Source of the DNA: Pseudorasbora parva
Lineage: Eukaryota; Chordata; Actinopteri; Cypriniformes; Gobionidae
NCBI RefSeq assembly: GCF_024679245.1
Contig: NC_090172.1
Span: forward strand, 7,053,233 to 7,117,232
DNA length: 64,000 bases
Direction: 5' to 3'
The translations under genes were made by a program, and so were the position numbers. Below, in pieces: positions 37,201 to 52,200 of this stretch (position 1 is its first letter; every line of letters starts with the position of its first letter). The notes beneath the pieces are model-generated. The model was given only the letters and a program-made list of their open reading frames with translations, was not told where the DNA came from and did no database searches.

Positions 37201-40200
37201 ATCTTACATAAGGATTGTTACATTTGGCCACATCTTTACCGCAGGAACTTTCCTCAGGAACTATGAACTTTGGGGTGGTACTCCAGTGGTACTCTTTCGA
37301 CCACAGGACTCGGGACTCAGGACTCGACTCTTTTGACCAGGGTCTAAATGAAGTTCCTGGTCAATATTTCCCCCTCCAAATGGGCCTGCTCCCGTGCTAG
37401 TACTTTTTAGTACTAGTTCAGGAACTTTCAAGGGCGGGACTTGGGCGCTGAACATGCTGATTGGTTTAGCTCACGCAGCATTTCATTTCAACCGCCTTTT
37501 TTAAAAGTCTTTTGCGAGGTTCGTTCTGCATTCAGTAAATATCAGTTTTGCTCTCTCTGTCTGATGGCGGGCGTTCGTCTCAGCCATCTCACTGTAAATG
37601 TCCGTAATAGCTGATAATAACACAAGCTTTCAGAATACGCTAGTGCTCTTCCACTGTTTTGTTAATTACCTCTTTAGTAAACCAATACATAACGAGCAAA
37701 ATCAGCACAGCTTGAATCTATTCCATGCTCGTTATTAATTTCACCATGTAAACGACTTGACCCGATTACTTTTGAGTGTGCGTCCTTACATGACGTGACA
37801 GCATGTGCTGCGCTCATGTCCCTCAGCACATGTAAACACCAGATCGGTTTACAACCCCAAATCAGAAAAAGTTGGGACAGTTTGGAAAACGCAAATAAAA
37901 AAAGAAAGTAGTGATTTCTAAATTTACTTTGACTTGTATTTCATTGCAGACAATATGAACACAAAATATTTCATGTTTTGTCTGGTCAACTTCATGTCAT
38001 TTGTAAATATGCATCCTTTCCTGTCATTCAGACCTGCAACACATTTCAAAAAAAGTTGGGACAGGAGCAATTTAGGGCTAGTAATGAGGTAAAAGGGTTA
38101 AATAATGATGTGATTTAAAACAGGTGATGTCAACAGGCCATTGAAATTATGATTTGGTACAAAAGCAGCATCCAGGAAAGATCTAATCCTTTAGGAGCAA
38201 AGATGGGCCGAGGATTGCCAGTTTGCCAACAAATACGTGAGACAATTATTGAAATGTGTAAAAACAATGTTCCTCAAGGAAAGATAGGAAGAGATTTGGA
38301 TATTTCACATTCAACAGTGCATAACATAATTACAAGATTCAAGGAATCTGGAGGAATTTCAGTGCGTAAAGGACAAGGCCGCAAGCCTAAGCTGAACAAC
38401 CGTGATCACCGATCCCTCAGGCGGCACTGCATCAAGAATCGTCATCTATAAGCGATATCACCACATGGGCTCAGGACTACTTTGGCAAACCTTTGTCAAG
38501 TACCACAATACGTAGTTACATCCACAAATGCCAGTTAAAACTGTGCTGTGCCAAAAGGAAGACTTATATTAACAGTGTCCAGAAGTGCCGTCGACTTCTC
38601 TGGGCTCGGAGGCATCTGGGATGGACCATCACACAGTGGAAATGTGTACTGTGGTCAGATGAATCAGTATTTCAGGTATTTTTTGGGAGGAATGGACGCC
38701 GTGTGCTCCGGACCAAAGAAGAAAAGGATCATCCAGACTGTTACCAGCAACAAGTCCAAAAGCCAGGGTCTGTCATGGTATGGGGTTGTGTCAGTGCCCT
38801 TGGCAAAGGTAACTTGCAAAGCTTCTGTGAAGGCACCATTAATGCTGAAAAGTACATAGAGATTTTGGAGCATAATATGCTGCCTTCAAGAAGATATCTT
38901 TTCCAGGGACGTCCATGCATATTTCAACAAGACAATGCAAAACCACATTCTGCACACATTACAAAGTCCTGGCTGTGGAGAAAGAGGGTACGGGTACTTG
39001 ACTGGCCTGCCTGCAGTCCCGACCTGTCTCCAATAGAGAATGTGTGGCGCATTTTGAAGCACAAAATGCAACAACAAAGACCCCGTACTGTTGCCCACCT
39101 TAAGACTTGTTTGCAGGAAGAATGGGACAAAATTACACCTGAAACACTTCATCACTTGGTGTCTTCAGTCCCTAAACGTCTTTTAAGTGTTGTGAAAAGG
39201 AATGGCAACATTACAAAAGGACTGTCATTATTTTTACACCCACTAGAGTGCGCATGACTTTAAAATGTAAATATTGGTCATAATAAGATGCTTGAAAAAA
39301 GATCTATAGGGTCGTGTTTTTTGGAGAACAGTTTGGTTAATATTGAATATTGAATCTGACCCAGGTGTTTTTGAAAGAAGTCTCTTACACCAAGGCTGCA
39401 TATATTTGATCAAACAGTAAAATTGTGAAATATTATTACAATACAAAAAAATGTATAAACTGAGTCAAATAAATGTTTTATCCAATAACAAACATGTGCA
39501 TAAACTACGATGGAAATACATTTACCGAGTAATTCCTCGATGTGCATGAAAAAGACCTTGCTGCATAACTTGTGGCATGACCAACCAGCTGACCGATCTC
39601 GTTGCACAGCATCTAAAAGGCTGTTTCAGTTGTTCTGAAATACCTGAACAAAGTCTGTTGTCAAAGTGGTTTGGTATTATTACCTCCCAGAACTGTCTTA
39701 TACGACTGCGTCCCCAAACATTCAAGGGAAGTCAAACAGATTGTTTCAAAGAAGCGTTACAGTGATAACAAAAAATAATGCAACAAAGTTTGTTTCGGCT
39801 GTACAGCAGCTCTAGAAGAAAATAGTGGCATATTGAAGCTTAAGTAAGCTCAGTGATGGAGGGAGATCAATAATATTGTTGAATATTTTTAGTGACCCCA
39901 ACTAAGCAAGCCAAGAGCTAAAGGTGACCGTGGCAAGGAGCCAAAACTCCATCAGGTGACAGAATGGAGAAAAACCCTTGGGAGAAACCAGGCTCAGTTC
40001 GGGTGTCAGTTTTCCTCTGACCAATGAACAAACAGTGTCTGATTATGATTCAGGCTGCATTACAGGTCAGAAGTCAAATCGGACCATTCAGAGTATTTAT
40101 CCAGTTCCATTTGGTTGAAGATCAGATTCATCTTGCTGGTGTATGGAGACAGGTTTGTTGAGGATCAGTGCCACTGACTGTCATGCCACAGTCTCTTCTG

Positions 40201-43200
40201 ATACTTCAGGGTTGCTTTGTGGTCGTGTCTAGGTGCAAGTCCACCATCTGATCTGGATCCGATATATATACAGCAGTCTTACTTCTGTTTTTTTGACAGT
40301 TTATCAGCATCCCTCCACCACCCCTTCTTTACACAGGAGGAGCACTCTGGGTTAGGGCCAAATTCCAAGCTCTGAGCCCTTCCCCTCGATAGCACACCGA
40401 ATACGCTTTAAAGCTTTACTCCCTTTAATTATATGTAAGTGTGAACTCGTGAACTGACAGAAATTGATAATGTTCTATCTATGTATATGCCAGGTTAAAG
40501 GGGTACTTTAGCGCTGGGAAGATTAATCTGTATTTAAACTGGGTCATTAATGTAGTAGAAATGTGAAATTATTTTTTAATTTGGGAAAATTAATTATTTT
40601 TAGACTGAGAAAACGATCATTCGAATATACTCCAGGGTTTCTACTGATACAAAGCCATATGCTAATCGGTGAAATAATCCTTTAAAGAGATAGAATAACC
40701 CCTTTAAAATAACCCATTTAGTCTAGATTTAAACTGACAGTGTGTCTGCTTTCCGAACAGTGCTAGGAAGACTGTTAGAGAGTTTAGGTGCTAAATAGGA
40801 GAAGAATCGACCGCCTGCAGTTGATTTTGATATTCTTGGTATTATCCACTGGCCAGAATTTTAAGACCGTAATAGACGTGAAAGACTGAATTGCGTTGAG
40901 CTCGCTCAAGTACTGGGGAGCTAAACCCTTTTGTGCTTTTTAAGTAATAAGCAAGATTTTAAATGTGTACGATGTTTAATAGGGAGCCAATGCAGTGTTG
41001 ACAGAACTGGGCTAATATGGTCCTGTTCCTGGTTCTTGTAAGAACTCTAGCTGCTGCGTTTTGGACCAGCTGGAGTTTGCTTATTAAGCGTGCAGGGCAA
41101 CCACCCAGTAAACCATTACAATAATCTAGACTTGAGGTCTGGAACACATGAACTAACTGTCTACAATTTTGCATTGAAAGCATATGTTGTAATAGAATTG
41201 GTCAAATTTAGTAGAGAATGAAAATAGTTGGTGAGAGAGGAATCAAAGACATTGTAGGCTGGACTTAAACCTGCATGACCCACATGAGCACCAGAGCTCA
41301 ACATGTCTGGAGCATGATGTGCAAGATGCTTATTTTATTGCTCAAAGTTTACTGTTTCATGAGAGACATAAAGAAGTTTTCATTTTCTTATATTAGCAAT
41401 AAGGGTAATTCATAGTTATTTACAGCAAGGGCATAGAGCTATGAATGTAAATGGCACAAGACTTGATTGGATTCAGTTCACATTGAAAACTTTGAGTTTT
41501 CGTTGCAGACTTGCAAACAATTTTGTTGCAGAAATTGTCAAATCTAAGTATGTTTGAGACTTTATTGAGATTTTTGCTGAAACGTTTTAGGAGACGTGTG
41601 CGTTTAATGGGTTATTTTCTCAGTAGTAAAAACTCAAGAGCAGAAATAATAATAATTTGAAATCCATTCAATCTCATTGCTATCTTAAAGAAACATTTGA
41701 GAGCTTTTGGAGTTCTCTTTTCCTGATTCATACATTCCCATCAAAATCAAGCCAATATAAATCATTGTAGTGCAAATCCTGTGAGAGTGTGGAAAAAAAT
41801 TGTTATCGCTTCCTCGCAGAACTAAGGAACACACTCTTATTTTAGACAAAGTGTTAGGGAAATATATCATCACTTGATATCATCTTTTAATTGCCAGTGA
41901 TATTTTGAATGGCCTTTTCTGATAAGATAATAACACACATTGCACAACAGAACAGAGGAAAGATTCTTGATTTTTTTCTGGCAGAATATCATCATTGAAT
42001 ACGTCTATATTGTGTTTTTTCTCTCTTTTTGTTAAGGTCAGCAAAAAGCCAGCTGCAACCCTCCTAGTTCAGGACCCTGGTTCAGCATCTGAGCTTTGGC
42101 TGAAACACACTGTCAGTGTTTGTTCTGGGCCCTTGTCTGCAGGTAATGTCTGAATGCCATTAGATTGTTCTGCCCTAACTGTGTTTGGCGGTTGCACTCT
42201 CATTGCTTTGGTGCGCTCTGTTATGATTCAAAGATATATCAAGTTTGCCTCAGATGTTCCATCTGAAATAATAAATGTGTTGGCATACAGAAAGAGTAGA
42301 GAGCTGTTTGGTCTGGAATCTGATGTTTGAGTTGTTTACCACAGTTTGAGACTTTTGTAAATGGTAGAGCAGGTATATTCAATTGGCTGGTTTCAACCGG
42401 AACCAACTTTATCAAGATTTTTACCGTTTCTAGTTAAAAGTGAGCAGCGCATTAAAACAACAGAGCGGTTCACATCACAAGCCCACAGGGTCGTTTATAG
42501 TAATGATCCTCTAATATAATTATATACTGTAGAGCCAAACGCGCTTCATTCAAGCCCTTTCCATGCCGTGCCTGTTGCTTCTCTCTCCTGCTAAAGCACC
42601 ACTTTAAGATCTACATTTATACATACATTTATACATACATCTACATTTATACATACATATATACATTTTATCTACAACCATAAACTGGTTATTTTAACAA
42701 CAGTAGCAGAAACACAGTCAGCAAAATAGATTGATACTTTCACTGCAGAAATCTGTCACACATATATGACTCTGAACGTTCAAGAAAGGTTTGTGAAAAG
42801 GTTTTTTTGTTTTTTTCTCAACTACATTTAGCATTAGGCCTATTGCATGTTAAGGCCATTTCAAAATAAACATAATTGTTACAATTGGGGAAATTATTTA
42901 TAGATTGCAAGGAAAGGCAACATAAACTTCGAACAAGATCATTTTTGATTATTATGTAGTACATTGTTTTTTATTTCATTATTATTATTATTTTTTTGTA
43001 GATACTTATTTTAAGCTAAATATAAAAATGGTCCAGATTTAGGGAGGAAAACCCTGAAGCCCCATACGGTATCTGTCACATGGACTTCTTTCTTACAAAT
43101 GTATCTAAATGTCCAATAATAATAACATCTGATCTTACCTTTTAATATTCATGTCTAATTGTAATTGAAATAAGTTCATCAGACCTAATTGAGGTATTTG

Positions 43201-46200
43201 AGACATTTCTTTGTCTGCTTAACAGTATTGTTTCCTCTCCATCAGGTCTTCCATCTGTGGGAGCCATTGGCCTACAGCATCCTGCTGTACTCTGTAATAA
43301 GAGCTCCTTACCGGAACCGTCAGCTTGTGAAGAGCCCACGCCACACAACAGACAGGAGAATGTAGCTGGGTCAGTGTTTACATTCCTCTACTTCTTACAG
43401 GACAAGGCTTGTGTGTGTTTATGTAAAATCCTCACACAAAGATGATCCAGCATGAGGTGAGACAGTGCAGGAACCAGAGTTTATACTGTCACCCACCGTG
43501 GCCCCAATGAATTACTTTGACTCCCAACTTTTAGCGTGAACCGAAAACCCCAAGGACACACTCGTCTTGTGTAATGCAATAGGAAATGTCTCTTTCCACT
43601 ATTATTTTTCTGTATTCGTACAAATATTTAGGGACCGGGATAAATATATTTGAATATGTTAATCTTGCACCAAGTTTATATAAAAATAAGGGGAAAACTG
43701 TGTTGAAAATTTGATATCAACAACATGAAGAGCATTAAACATTACATGACGTCAGAGCTTTGGTGAAGGAACTGTAGGAAGTTCCCGAGTTGAAGAAAAG
43801 GTAATAATTTATTATTAATTATAAATTAAAGTAAGAATTAATTAAAAGAAATATGTCAAATTAAAATAGATTTGTATTTAAAACTCAAAAAATGATTAAA
43901 TAGTTTATGCAGCATGGCCTCTCAATTTTCAATGTAATTATATCATTTTCGAACATACATAAGAAGTTTTAGATTTAAGAAAGGACAATTTAAAAGCTCC
44001 CACAGCACTCTGCTCTGCCTCATTCTACAGTAACATTAATCATGAACATGTCCCGTCTGAATCTTTTCCATCGGCTGTGAGGTGAAGATGACATCTTCCA
44101 TGAATACGCGCTCAATCTCGGCGTCATCAATCTCGCCTTTGTTTTGAATAGGTGACCTCTAGTGGCGAAAAATTACATAGTGTGGCTTTAATCTTTGAAA
44201 TCTAATTGCATAATTTAGATTACATATAATCAATTGCTACCCAGCACTGGCACCAGAACAACTCAATGCTATTTTTGCATTTTCTAAAACACCACCAAGC
44301 AACCTCTCAGGACACCCTGATAAATATCTAGCAACAAATAGGACACCCTAGTTACTACAGAGCATCCTAGTTAAGAAGCACCTTATAGTATCCCAAAGCA
44401 ACTGCATAGCAACACCCTAGCAATGTCCTGCAAACACCTAATATCATTGCATTAGGTTCGCTATGGGCAGATACTACTCATACTTTCTTTCATAAGTAGT
44501 ATATTATTGTGTTGCTCTATATTGAATTGGCTATATTCTCTCAAGTGACTTTTGTTTATTGCTTTTCTATAGTTTAGACCGGCCAGCAAGCAGTGACAGC
44601 TTCTTCCCAAAGTCAGAGGCCAGTCAGAGCACCTTAGCCACCAACAAGGAAGTGTGCAGGAGTCTGAATAAAGAAGAGGCTGGATGTCAAGGAACTGAGC
44701 TACAAAACAGCAGAGGACAAACAGAGAGTTCTGGGAGGTGCCAAAAATCAGACTGTTGCGCTAGAACAGAGGCATTAAAGCTTTTGAACCAAGGACAGTC
44801 TTCCAAGTCAGTGGAAGATTGTGATAACCAAGGATTCAGTTCATCAGGAGAAAACCCAGTAGAGGATACCGGGAGGTGTCAAGAGGGACCTGAGGAGTCA
44901 GATTGCACTGGGAGGAGTCCAGAGGAATCTGAGGACAGTGGAAAGAGTCAAGCAAGGACAGGGAACAGTGAGACTCAAGAGGAACCCAAAACAAGGGACT
45001 CCGACACATCAAAGTGTCCAAGTGTCCAAGCCGCTGATCTCACTGACACTCCAGGGGTGAGTTATATACATTATTATCAAACACTTTGTGGAACCATATC
45101 ATTTAATCTGGTACTGATTCAGTGTCCACAAAGGGCGGTGCACCTTAGATATATATATTGATAAAAACACATTGTTTACTGAATTTTACTACACCTTTGG
45201 AATCATTTGCCAAGCACCTGTTATTATCCTTCCTCCTTTTGACCTGGACTCAATGTTTTCCCATTTAAGGAATGCATCCTTTCCAGTGTTTTGGTTGTCA
45301 TAAGCCCTATTCAGACTGGATTAGATTAACATGGGGACGTGGAGGTAAAGTAATTATTACCAGTGGTTCTCTGTGATTTTAGTCCCGTCCGAATGTGCCA
45401 TCTCGGTAGTCATTACGGACAATGTCAGTAAAGATTACCAAGACTTTTACCTTCTGTAAAAAGGTCCGGAAAAATGACCTGGGGTAATACTAATCCCGTT
45501 CGAATAGACCCGCTGTAAAAATGTGAGGTAAAATTCCATAATTTCCTTTTTAAAAGTTTTTTTAAAAAGGCATTTTGCATTCTTTGAGGTGCTTGAATCC
45601 TTCGGTTGCATTGTAGGTGGAGGGACAACTCTGTGGCAAACCTCCAGTATTTTCCGCATATGATTTAAAACAAAAAGAAGATCAAAAGCACTTATTAGAG
45701 GCACAACACTTATTTTAGCTCTAGGAAAGTGTCTATTACCAACACAATCCAATCAGAATCGTTAGACTGGATCTAACTGTTTATTAAAACAAACATTATA
45801 TTGTAGACAGAGTTCAGACTGGCGCTCATGTGTTTGCTCACATGATAACAGCAATGTCATACGCACATGACGACACGGAGGTTACCGTGGTGTGTAAAGC
45901 GAGTTACTCCTCCCACTTCTGCTAGTTTTACTGAGATGTCTTAATCCTGTGCGAATTGACCATTAATATAACAGACGTCCTGAGGTAAAATGACTTTACC
46001 CCGACGTCCCCATGTTAATCTAATCCTGTCCGAATAGGGCTATACACTGCCAATGGAGGGAGGGATGTGAGTATTTTTCTGTGATCTAAGACAGGGGTAT
46101 CCAATCCTGTTTCTGGAGGGCCACCTTCCTTCAGAGTTTACTTGCAACCTCAATTTAACACACCTGAAACAAATAACCAAGGTCCTCTGGAACTTACTGA

Positions 46201-49200
46201 AAACTTACAGGCAGGTGTGTTTCGGCAAGTTTGATCGAAACTATGCAGGACGCTTGCACTCCAGGAGCAAGATTGGATACCCGTGATCTAGGAGTAAGAC
46301 CAGTAAGGGTTCACAAAAGCGACATCCCTGAAAATACGTCAATCTTTCTTGCGCTTCCATTGATGCTGTTTTGAGAGTCCTGACCTAACAGGCAATTAAA
46401 CATTTTTAAAGACCAGAATCAGTCATTTCTATCGTCATTTTAATGCATGGTTTGGGATATTGTTTAAAAAAATGCTGAATGAAAACAGCAAGATGTAATT
46501 TAAAAAACACACTTTGGTTGATGCAGATAAAAATCGATTTCTGTAATGAGACATGCAGAACGCATTTATTGAATAAATTCCTTAATGCAGAAGGACTTCT
46601 GAAGCTAACTTCATCTGACTGAATAATTACTTTAGAGACGACTAACCCCTTTCACACAGTAATCCCAGTAAATTACCAGAATGATTTTGCCAGTTAATAC
46701 ACAAATATTATGTTCACACAAGCAACAGCATTCTGGCTTTTTTACTGTTACGAGACCATTCATTCATCAGCGCTAAGATACCTGCAAATTATGTGATGTC
46801 AGTCACCGGAAATGATCTTTATTTGCCTGTATCTTTATAGGCTGAGTCTCGAGCGTGACATGCTGAAAAAGCTGCGAGGCGTGGCACAATGGTCAAATGT
46901 GTTCATCTAGCGCAGAGTAATCACGTCACATTATGATTGGCCCAGAGCAGACTTCTTACGTCAGCACGTTCTGACATTGTATGTGCTCATACAGATAATC
47001 TTCTCTTTTTTTTGTTCACACACAGCATCCTACCTGTAATTTACTTTTAATATTACTACTTTTTTTGAAAAGGTCCTGTTCACACTTGATCTCTTAAAGG
47101 TAATTTACCGGTAAAGACTCTGGGCCCTGTTTTAATGATCTAAGAGCATGGTCTGAAGCGCATGGCTTGGCACCACTTAGGGGGTGTCCGAATCCACTTT
47201 TGCTAGTTGAACGACAGGGAAAGTGTCCAAATGGTGCGAAAGGGTTGGACCTAGTCTCTTAATGAATCATGGGTGTGTTTTAGGCATAACATGCAATCAA
47301 ACAATCAGAGTCTCATCTCCCATTCGTTTTAAAAGTCAGTTGCGGTCGTACCATGGCGGATTCGCTGTTTACTTGGTGGAATTTGCAAGCAGAAAGACTG
47401 AACGCTTCCCAGAGAGAAATCCTTTCTTTTATTTTTTTTAACATTTAAAAAAGTTTGATGTGCCAGAGTGCATTTGCTATTTAAACAACGTGACGCCGGA
47501 TGTGAAAATGATATCTGCGTCTGGCTGAAACTAGCAAAAAAACACTTGGCACCGCATTGCACCGGGTGTATGATAGGGATGTGTGAAAGGGGCTTATATA
47601 AACCAACAAATATATTTGCATAGCATCTTAAATATTGCTCTGGTTGTTTCCAAGTTCAAAGAATTCTGAAAACAGTTCATTGTATTGAACTAATAAATGT
47701 GCCTTTATATTCTGCATCATTCTCGTGGAAACACTGTTTTATCAGAAATGGCTTTTGCAAAATTCTGATTGTTCATATTAATAGAAAATCGGCAACCTTG
47801 GTGGAAACCTGTCCATTTCGACTTTTATGTGGGATCCTTTGACATGACCCAGAAAGTAACCAACACCCTAGCAACCACCTAGAACTGTCTAGCAACCACA
47901 CAGCAACTTTCTCAGAACACTTTAGCAACTGCATAGCAACATCCTAGCAACCATAACATTGTGAGTTTTGTACAGGCACCACTCGCATTTTCTTCAGAAA
48001 ATATAAAAACTAACTGAAAATGTAGATGCAGTGGCCTCTCCAGCCATTATTTTATTAGTCACTAATGCGATTCCAATGCTACGAAGATGTGTGGGATGAG
48101 TGATGCAGGTTTTTTTGTTGTGCTTATTACTAATGAGGAGTCTATTTTTCTCTGTACAATCATAATGACTCAAATGTGAATTCTCTGTCTTTCACAACAT
48201 GTAAACACTGTTCAGTTTCTCTTCCCTTATAAGACATTCACTAAAACAACATTTGTTTCTGAAATTGTATCCTATTTTGTTTGGGTGTACAGGAAGCCAA
48301 AGATAGCTTTGGTTGCGTTAGATGAGATGAGAATGGATTTAAACCAATATGGAATGCATTCCTTTGGGAGAATGAAGGCTCTCGATTTATATCTTGTGAC
48401 CAAGCTGTGTTTATAAAATAACTCGACAGACAAATGGCTTTACACAATTGAAACTTCAAGCCCTATTATGATTTGCAGCATTAATGACTCATGCGTATTT
48501 TTAGACGTGTGTTTATGGTAGAGATAAGATGTTAGGGGTAATATAGGCAAGTACTCCACTGTTGATATTGTTTACACATTTATTCTGCAAATAAGATTTT
48601 TTAGTTTCTTAATGAACAACCTTTTAGATGCTCTTGTTGGGCGCTGGTCATCACTATAGGAGTATTTTGTACATGAGATGCCATCAGTAACTGTTACTTT
48701 GTTTAAGGGAAACATTTCCTCTTGAAACTATATGGGAGCCAGGAACATAAGATAGGGCTTTGTGATAGGACAAATGCCAGTGGGGGAAACATGCATACAT
48801 TTTGCTATGAAGACAGGCAGTTTCACATTTTGGGTAAAAGGTTTCTTTACAAACAACCAAAACGTGTGCATATATGTAGGCTATATTATTTTTATAATGT
48901 AAAAAACACAATGTTAGATGTAGTTATACTACTATTATTTGGTGTTCTCTTAGGAAGGTCCAACAGGAAGTCTAAGAAGTATCTTGCTTGTGCTGTCATA
49001 TTTTAAGTAATTTTACGGCCATGTTTAAAGTCCTTCTGGTTAAGAACCACTGATTTAGTGAACATGTTGACCGATAACAGATAATGGCAAAATATACAGT
49101 GCCCTCCACTAATATTAGTGCCTTTGGTAAATATGAGCAAAGGTGGCTGTGAAAATATATCTGCATTGTTTATATGTGTGATCTTTCATTAAAATAAATC

Positions 49201-52200
49201 ACAACATTCTAACCTTTCATTAAAGTAAAACAATTGAAAGTGGGGTGAAACTCACATTAGTAAATAAATGTTTTTCTCCAATGCATGTTAGCCATAATTA
49301 TTGGCACCCCTAGAAATTAGTAAAATAAAGAGTAAAATATCTCTGAAGGATGTTATTATTTACAAAATTTTTAGCAAACCAGGATGACTAGGAGCATGAA
49401 ATTGTCCAGCCATGACTTCCCGTTCTACAGGAGTACAAATATTAGGAAACACAAAGGCCAAATTCCCTTAATCATTCATCACAATGAGTAAAACCAAGAT
49501 TGTTGAGCAAGATTGTTCACAAAATCGAAAGTAGCTGTGAAAAAATAGCTAAAGCATTGAAAATCCCCATTTCCACCATCAGGGAAATAATTAAGCAGCT
49601 CCAATCAACTAAAGATGTTACAAATCTGCCTGGAAGAGGACCTGTGTCTATATTGTCCTAATGAACGGTGAGGAGGAAATTTGAGGGGCCAAAGACAGCT
49701 GCAAAGATGAAGAACTGCAGAGAGTAGTTGAGTCTTAGGGTAAGAAAGCCTAAAAAATTCTTAAATACACTGCTGGATCTTTAATGTTGTGTGCCTATTT
49801 TTTTGTTGGAGGTCCTGGACATCTTGTTCAGACACATGGTATCATGGATTCTAGCAAATACCATCAGATAAAAAATCTAAACCTGACGGCCTCTGCTAGA
49901 AATCTTATAATGAGCCGTGGTTGGATCTTCTATCAGGATCAAAACAAAAATGTGTCACTGAGCAAAAAACTGAGCAGTTCCCTGACCTTGAACCCTATAA
50001 AAAATTAACTGTAGAGAAGAAGCACTAACATGGATCTGTGAATCTGATGGAGGAATGATCTCTGATCTCTTGTCAGATGTTCTCCAAACTCAACGAGAGA
50101 AGACTCAGAGCTGTTATCTTGGCAAAAGGAGTTTGCAATAAATGTGGCCAACGTGAACTAGAGAAAACATTTATTTCATAATGAGATTTCCCCCCCACTT
50201 TCAATTGTTTTACTTAAATGAAAGGTTTGAATATTGTGCAGTTTTTAATGAAATATCAAAAGGATAATGCAGATTTATTTTCACAGCTGCATTTGCTCAT
50301 ATTTACAGAGGGTGCCAATATTAGTAGAGGGCACTGTACTATATATAATACAGTTTAAACACTGCTACTGAGAGGTACATATAAAATTAACACTCATTTT
50401 ATGTATTTTTTATTCAATAATCGCATCAAAAATTCAACAGAACTAGGTTGTTTTCCATTAAATATGCTATATTATCAGAATGGTCACTCGTTTAATCAGG
50501 CTAGGATGTCTCTATTTCATTGTTTCCTTTGAGGTACCTTGGAGTTCAGTTTAAATATGGTATTCATTTATAACATCAATGTACCATGGTACTGCCACAG
50601 TACTGTTTTGTAAGAGTATAATGATATACTGTATAATGATGTTTTATGTGTTATGTTGTGGTGTATGTCTGTACAGGACCAAGGGGACCCAACTGCTGTA
50701 TGTCAGTTCACACAATCACAGGACGAGCGAACATCACTAACTAGAGCTCATAGTTTCGTCACAAAGTCTGTCACCCCTTTTATCTTCCCCCACACACGCT
50801 CTCGGCCCCCTCTCACCCCTGCCATGCCCACCCTGCCCGAGGAAGAGGAAGACTCCCCTGAGGAGCTCGACAGTACATCCAGCTCACCCTCCACAGTGAG
50901 TCAAACTATATTTTTCACATCACAGCTGTGACGCCTTCTCATCTCAGGTCCAGATCGGGCTTGTTTAAAGTCTAGAGATATGTAGTAATAGCACTTCTGG
51001 GAGGATAGACAGACATTTGGGTAGAATCCACATTAAAATGTGACCTGGTGGATGGTGCATGGATTCTGATATATTGTGTAGGCACATTATGTTGATGACA
51101 CCGGAAAAGTAATCCAGCTAACTTGCTGGATAATCCATTTAATCTATGTTCACACCAACACGAATGTTCCACATTTGTCTATTCAGATCAATGCAGAAAA
51201 AACAGTACCGTTTGTTCTGGCAACTGCCAAACTCAGACTCGACCATCAGATTGCCAGATAGAGAAGTGTGATTGGTCACTCCAGAGAACACGTCTCCACT
51301 GCGGGTCCAGTGGCGGCGTGCTTTACACTGCATCCAACACTTTGCATTGCACTTGGTGATGTAAGGCTTGGATGAGCTGCTCGGCCATGGAAACCCATTC
51401 CATGAAGGTCGCTACGCACTGCTCTTGAGCTAATCTGAAGGCCACACAAAGTTTGGAGGTCTGTAGTTACAGAAAGTTGGCGACTTCTGTGCACTGTGCA
51501 CCTCAGCATGCGCTGACCCTGCAAATTACATGGCCTGTTGTTCCCAATGGCTTCCACTTTGTTATAATACCACTAACAGTTAACGGACTAATTGCACAAG
51601 TGGCAATCTATCACGGTACCTCACTTGATTTCACTGAGCTCCTGTGAGCGACCCATTCTTTCACAAATGTTTGTAGAAGCGTCTGCATGTCTAGGTGCTT
51701 GGTTTATTCGCCATTGGCCATGGAAGTGATTGGAACACCTGAATTCGACGATTTGGAGCGGTTTCCCTATACTTTTGGCAATATAGTGTATATAAGAGCT
51801 GTGTCTCTGGGCATGTAACTACAAGTGTGAATCTTAAGGCCATGACACGCCACGCCTGCCAACGCCTGGCCATCGTTGAATATCTGCCAGACCAGTTTTT
51901 GTGGTGTTGTTGCATTGTCTGCGGCTGCTTGGCCACAGTTGAGGTGGTGTAAGTCAGTTGGTGAAAAATATCGCTCTGATTGGCTAAATTAAAATTGATG
52001 TGATAAAAGCAAGAAGGCACACAGAGAAAGCTCTTCACAGATCCTCATCTTACCTGAGTTTCAATACATAAATATTTTCATAATGACATGACCATCTAAA
52101 ATGAAGGAAGTGAAGACCATCTGATCAACATAATTCATATTCTGAATGGTAAGCAAGCGCTGCACTGTTTATGGTTTAAATATCCGCAGTCCTAGTTTTG

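Noticed and set aside
40959..41183. Small host gene on the minus strand
   Set aside because: The peptide matches the C-terminal motif of LINE reverse transcriptases ([12 protein letters not shown]).
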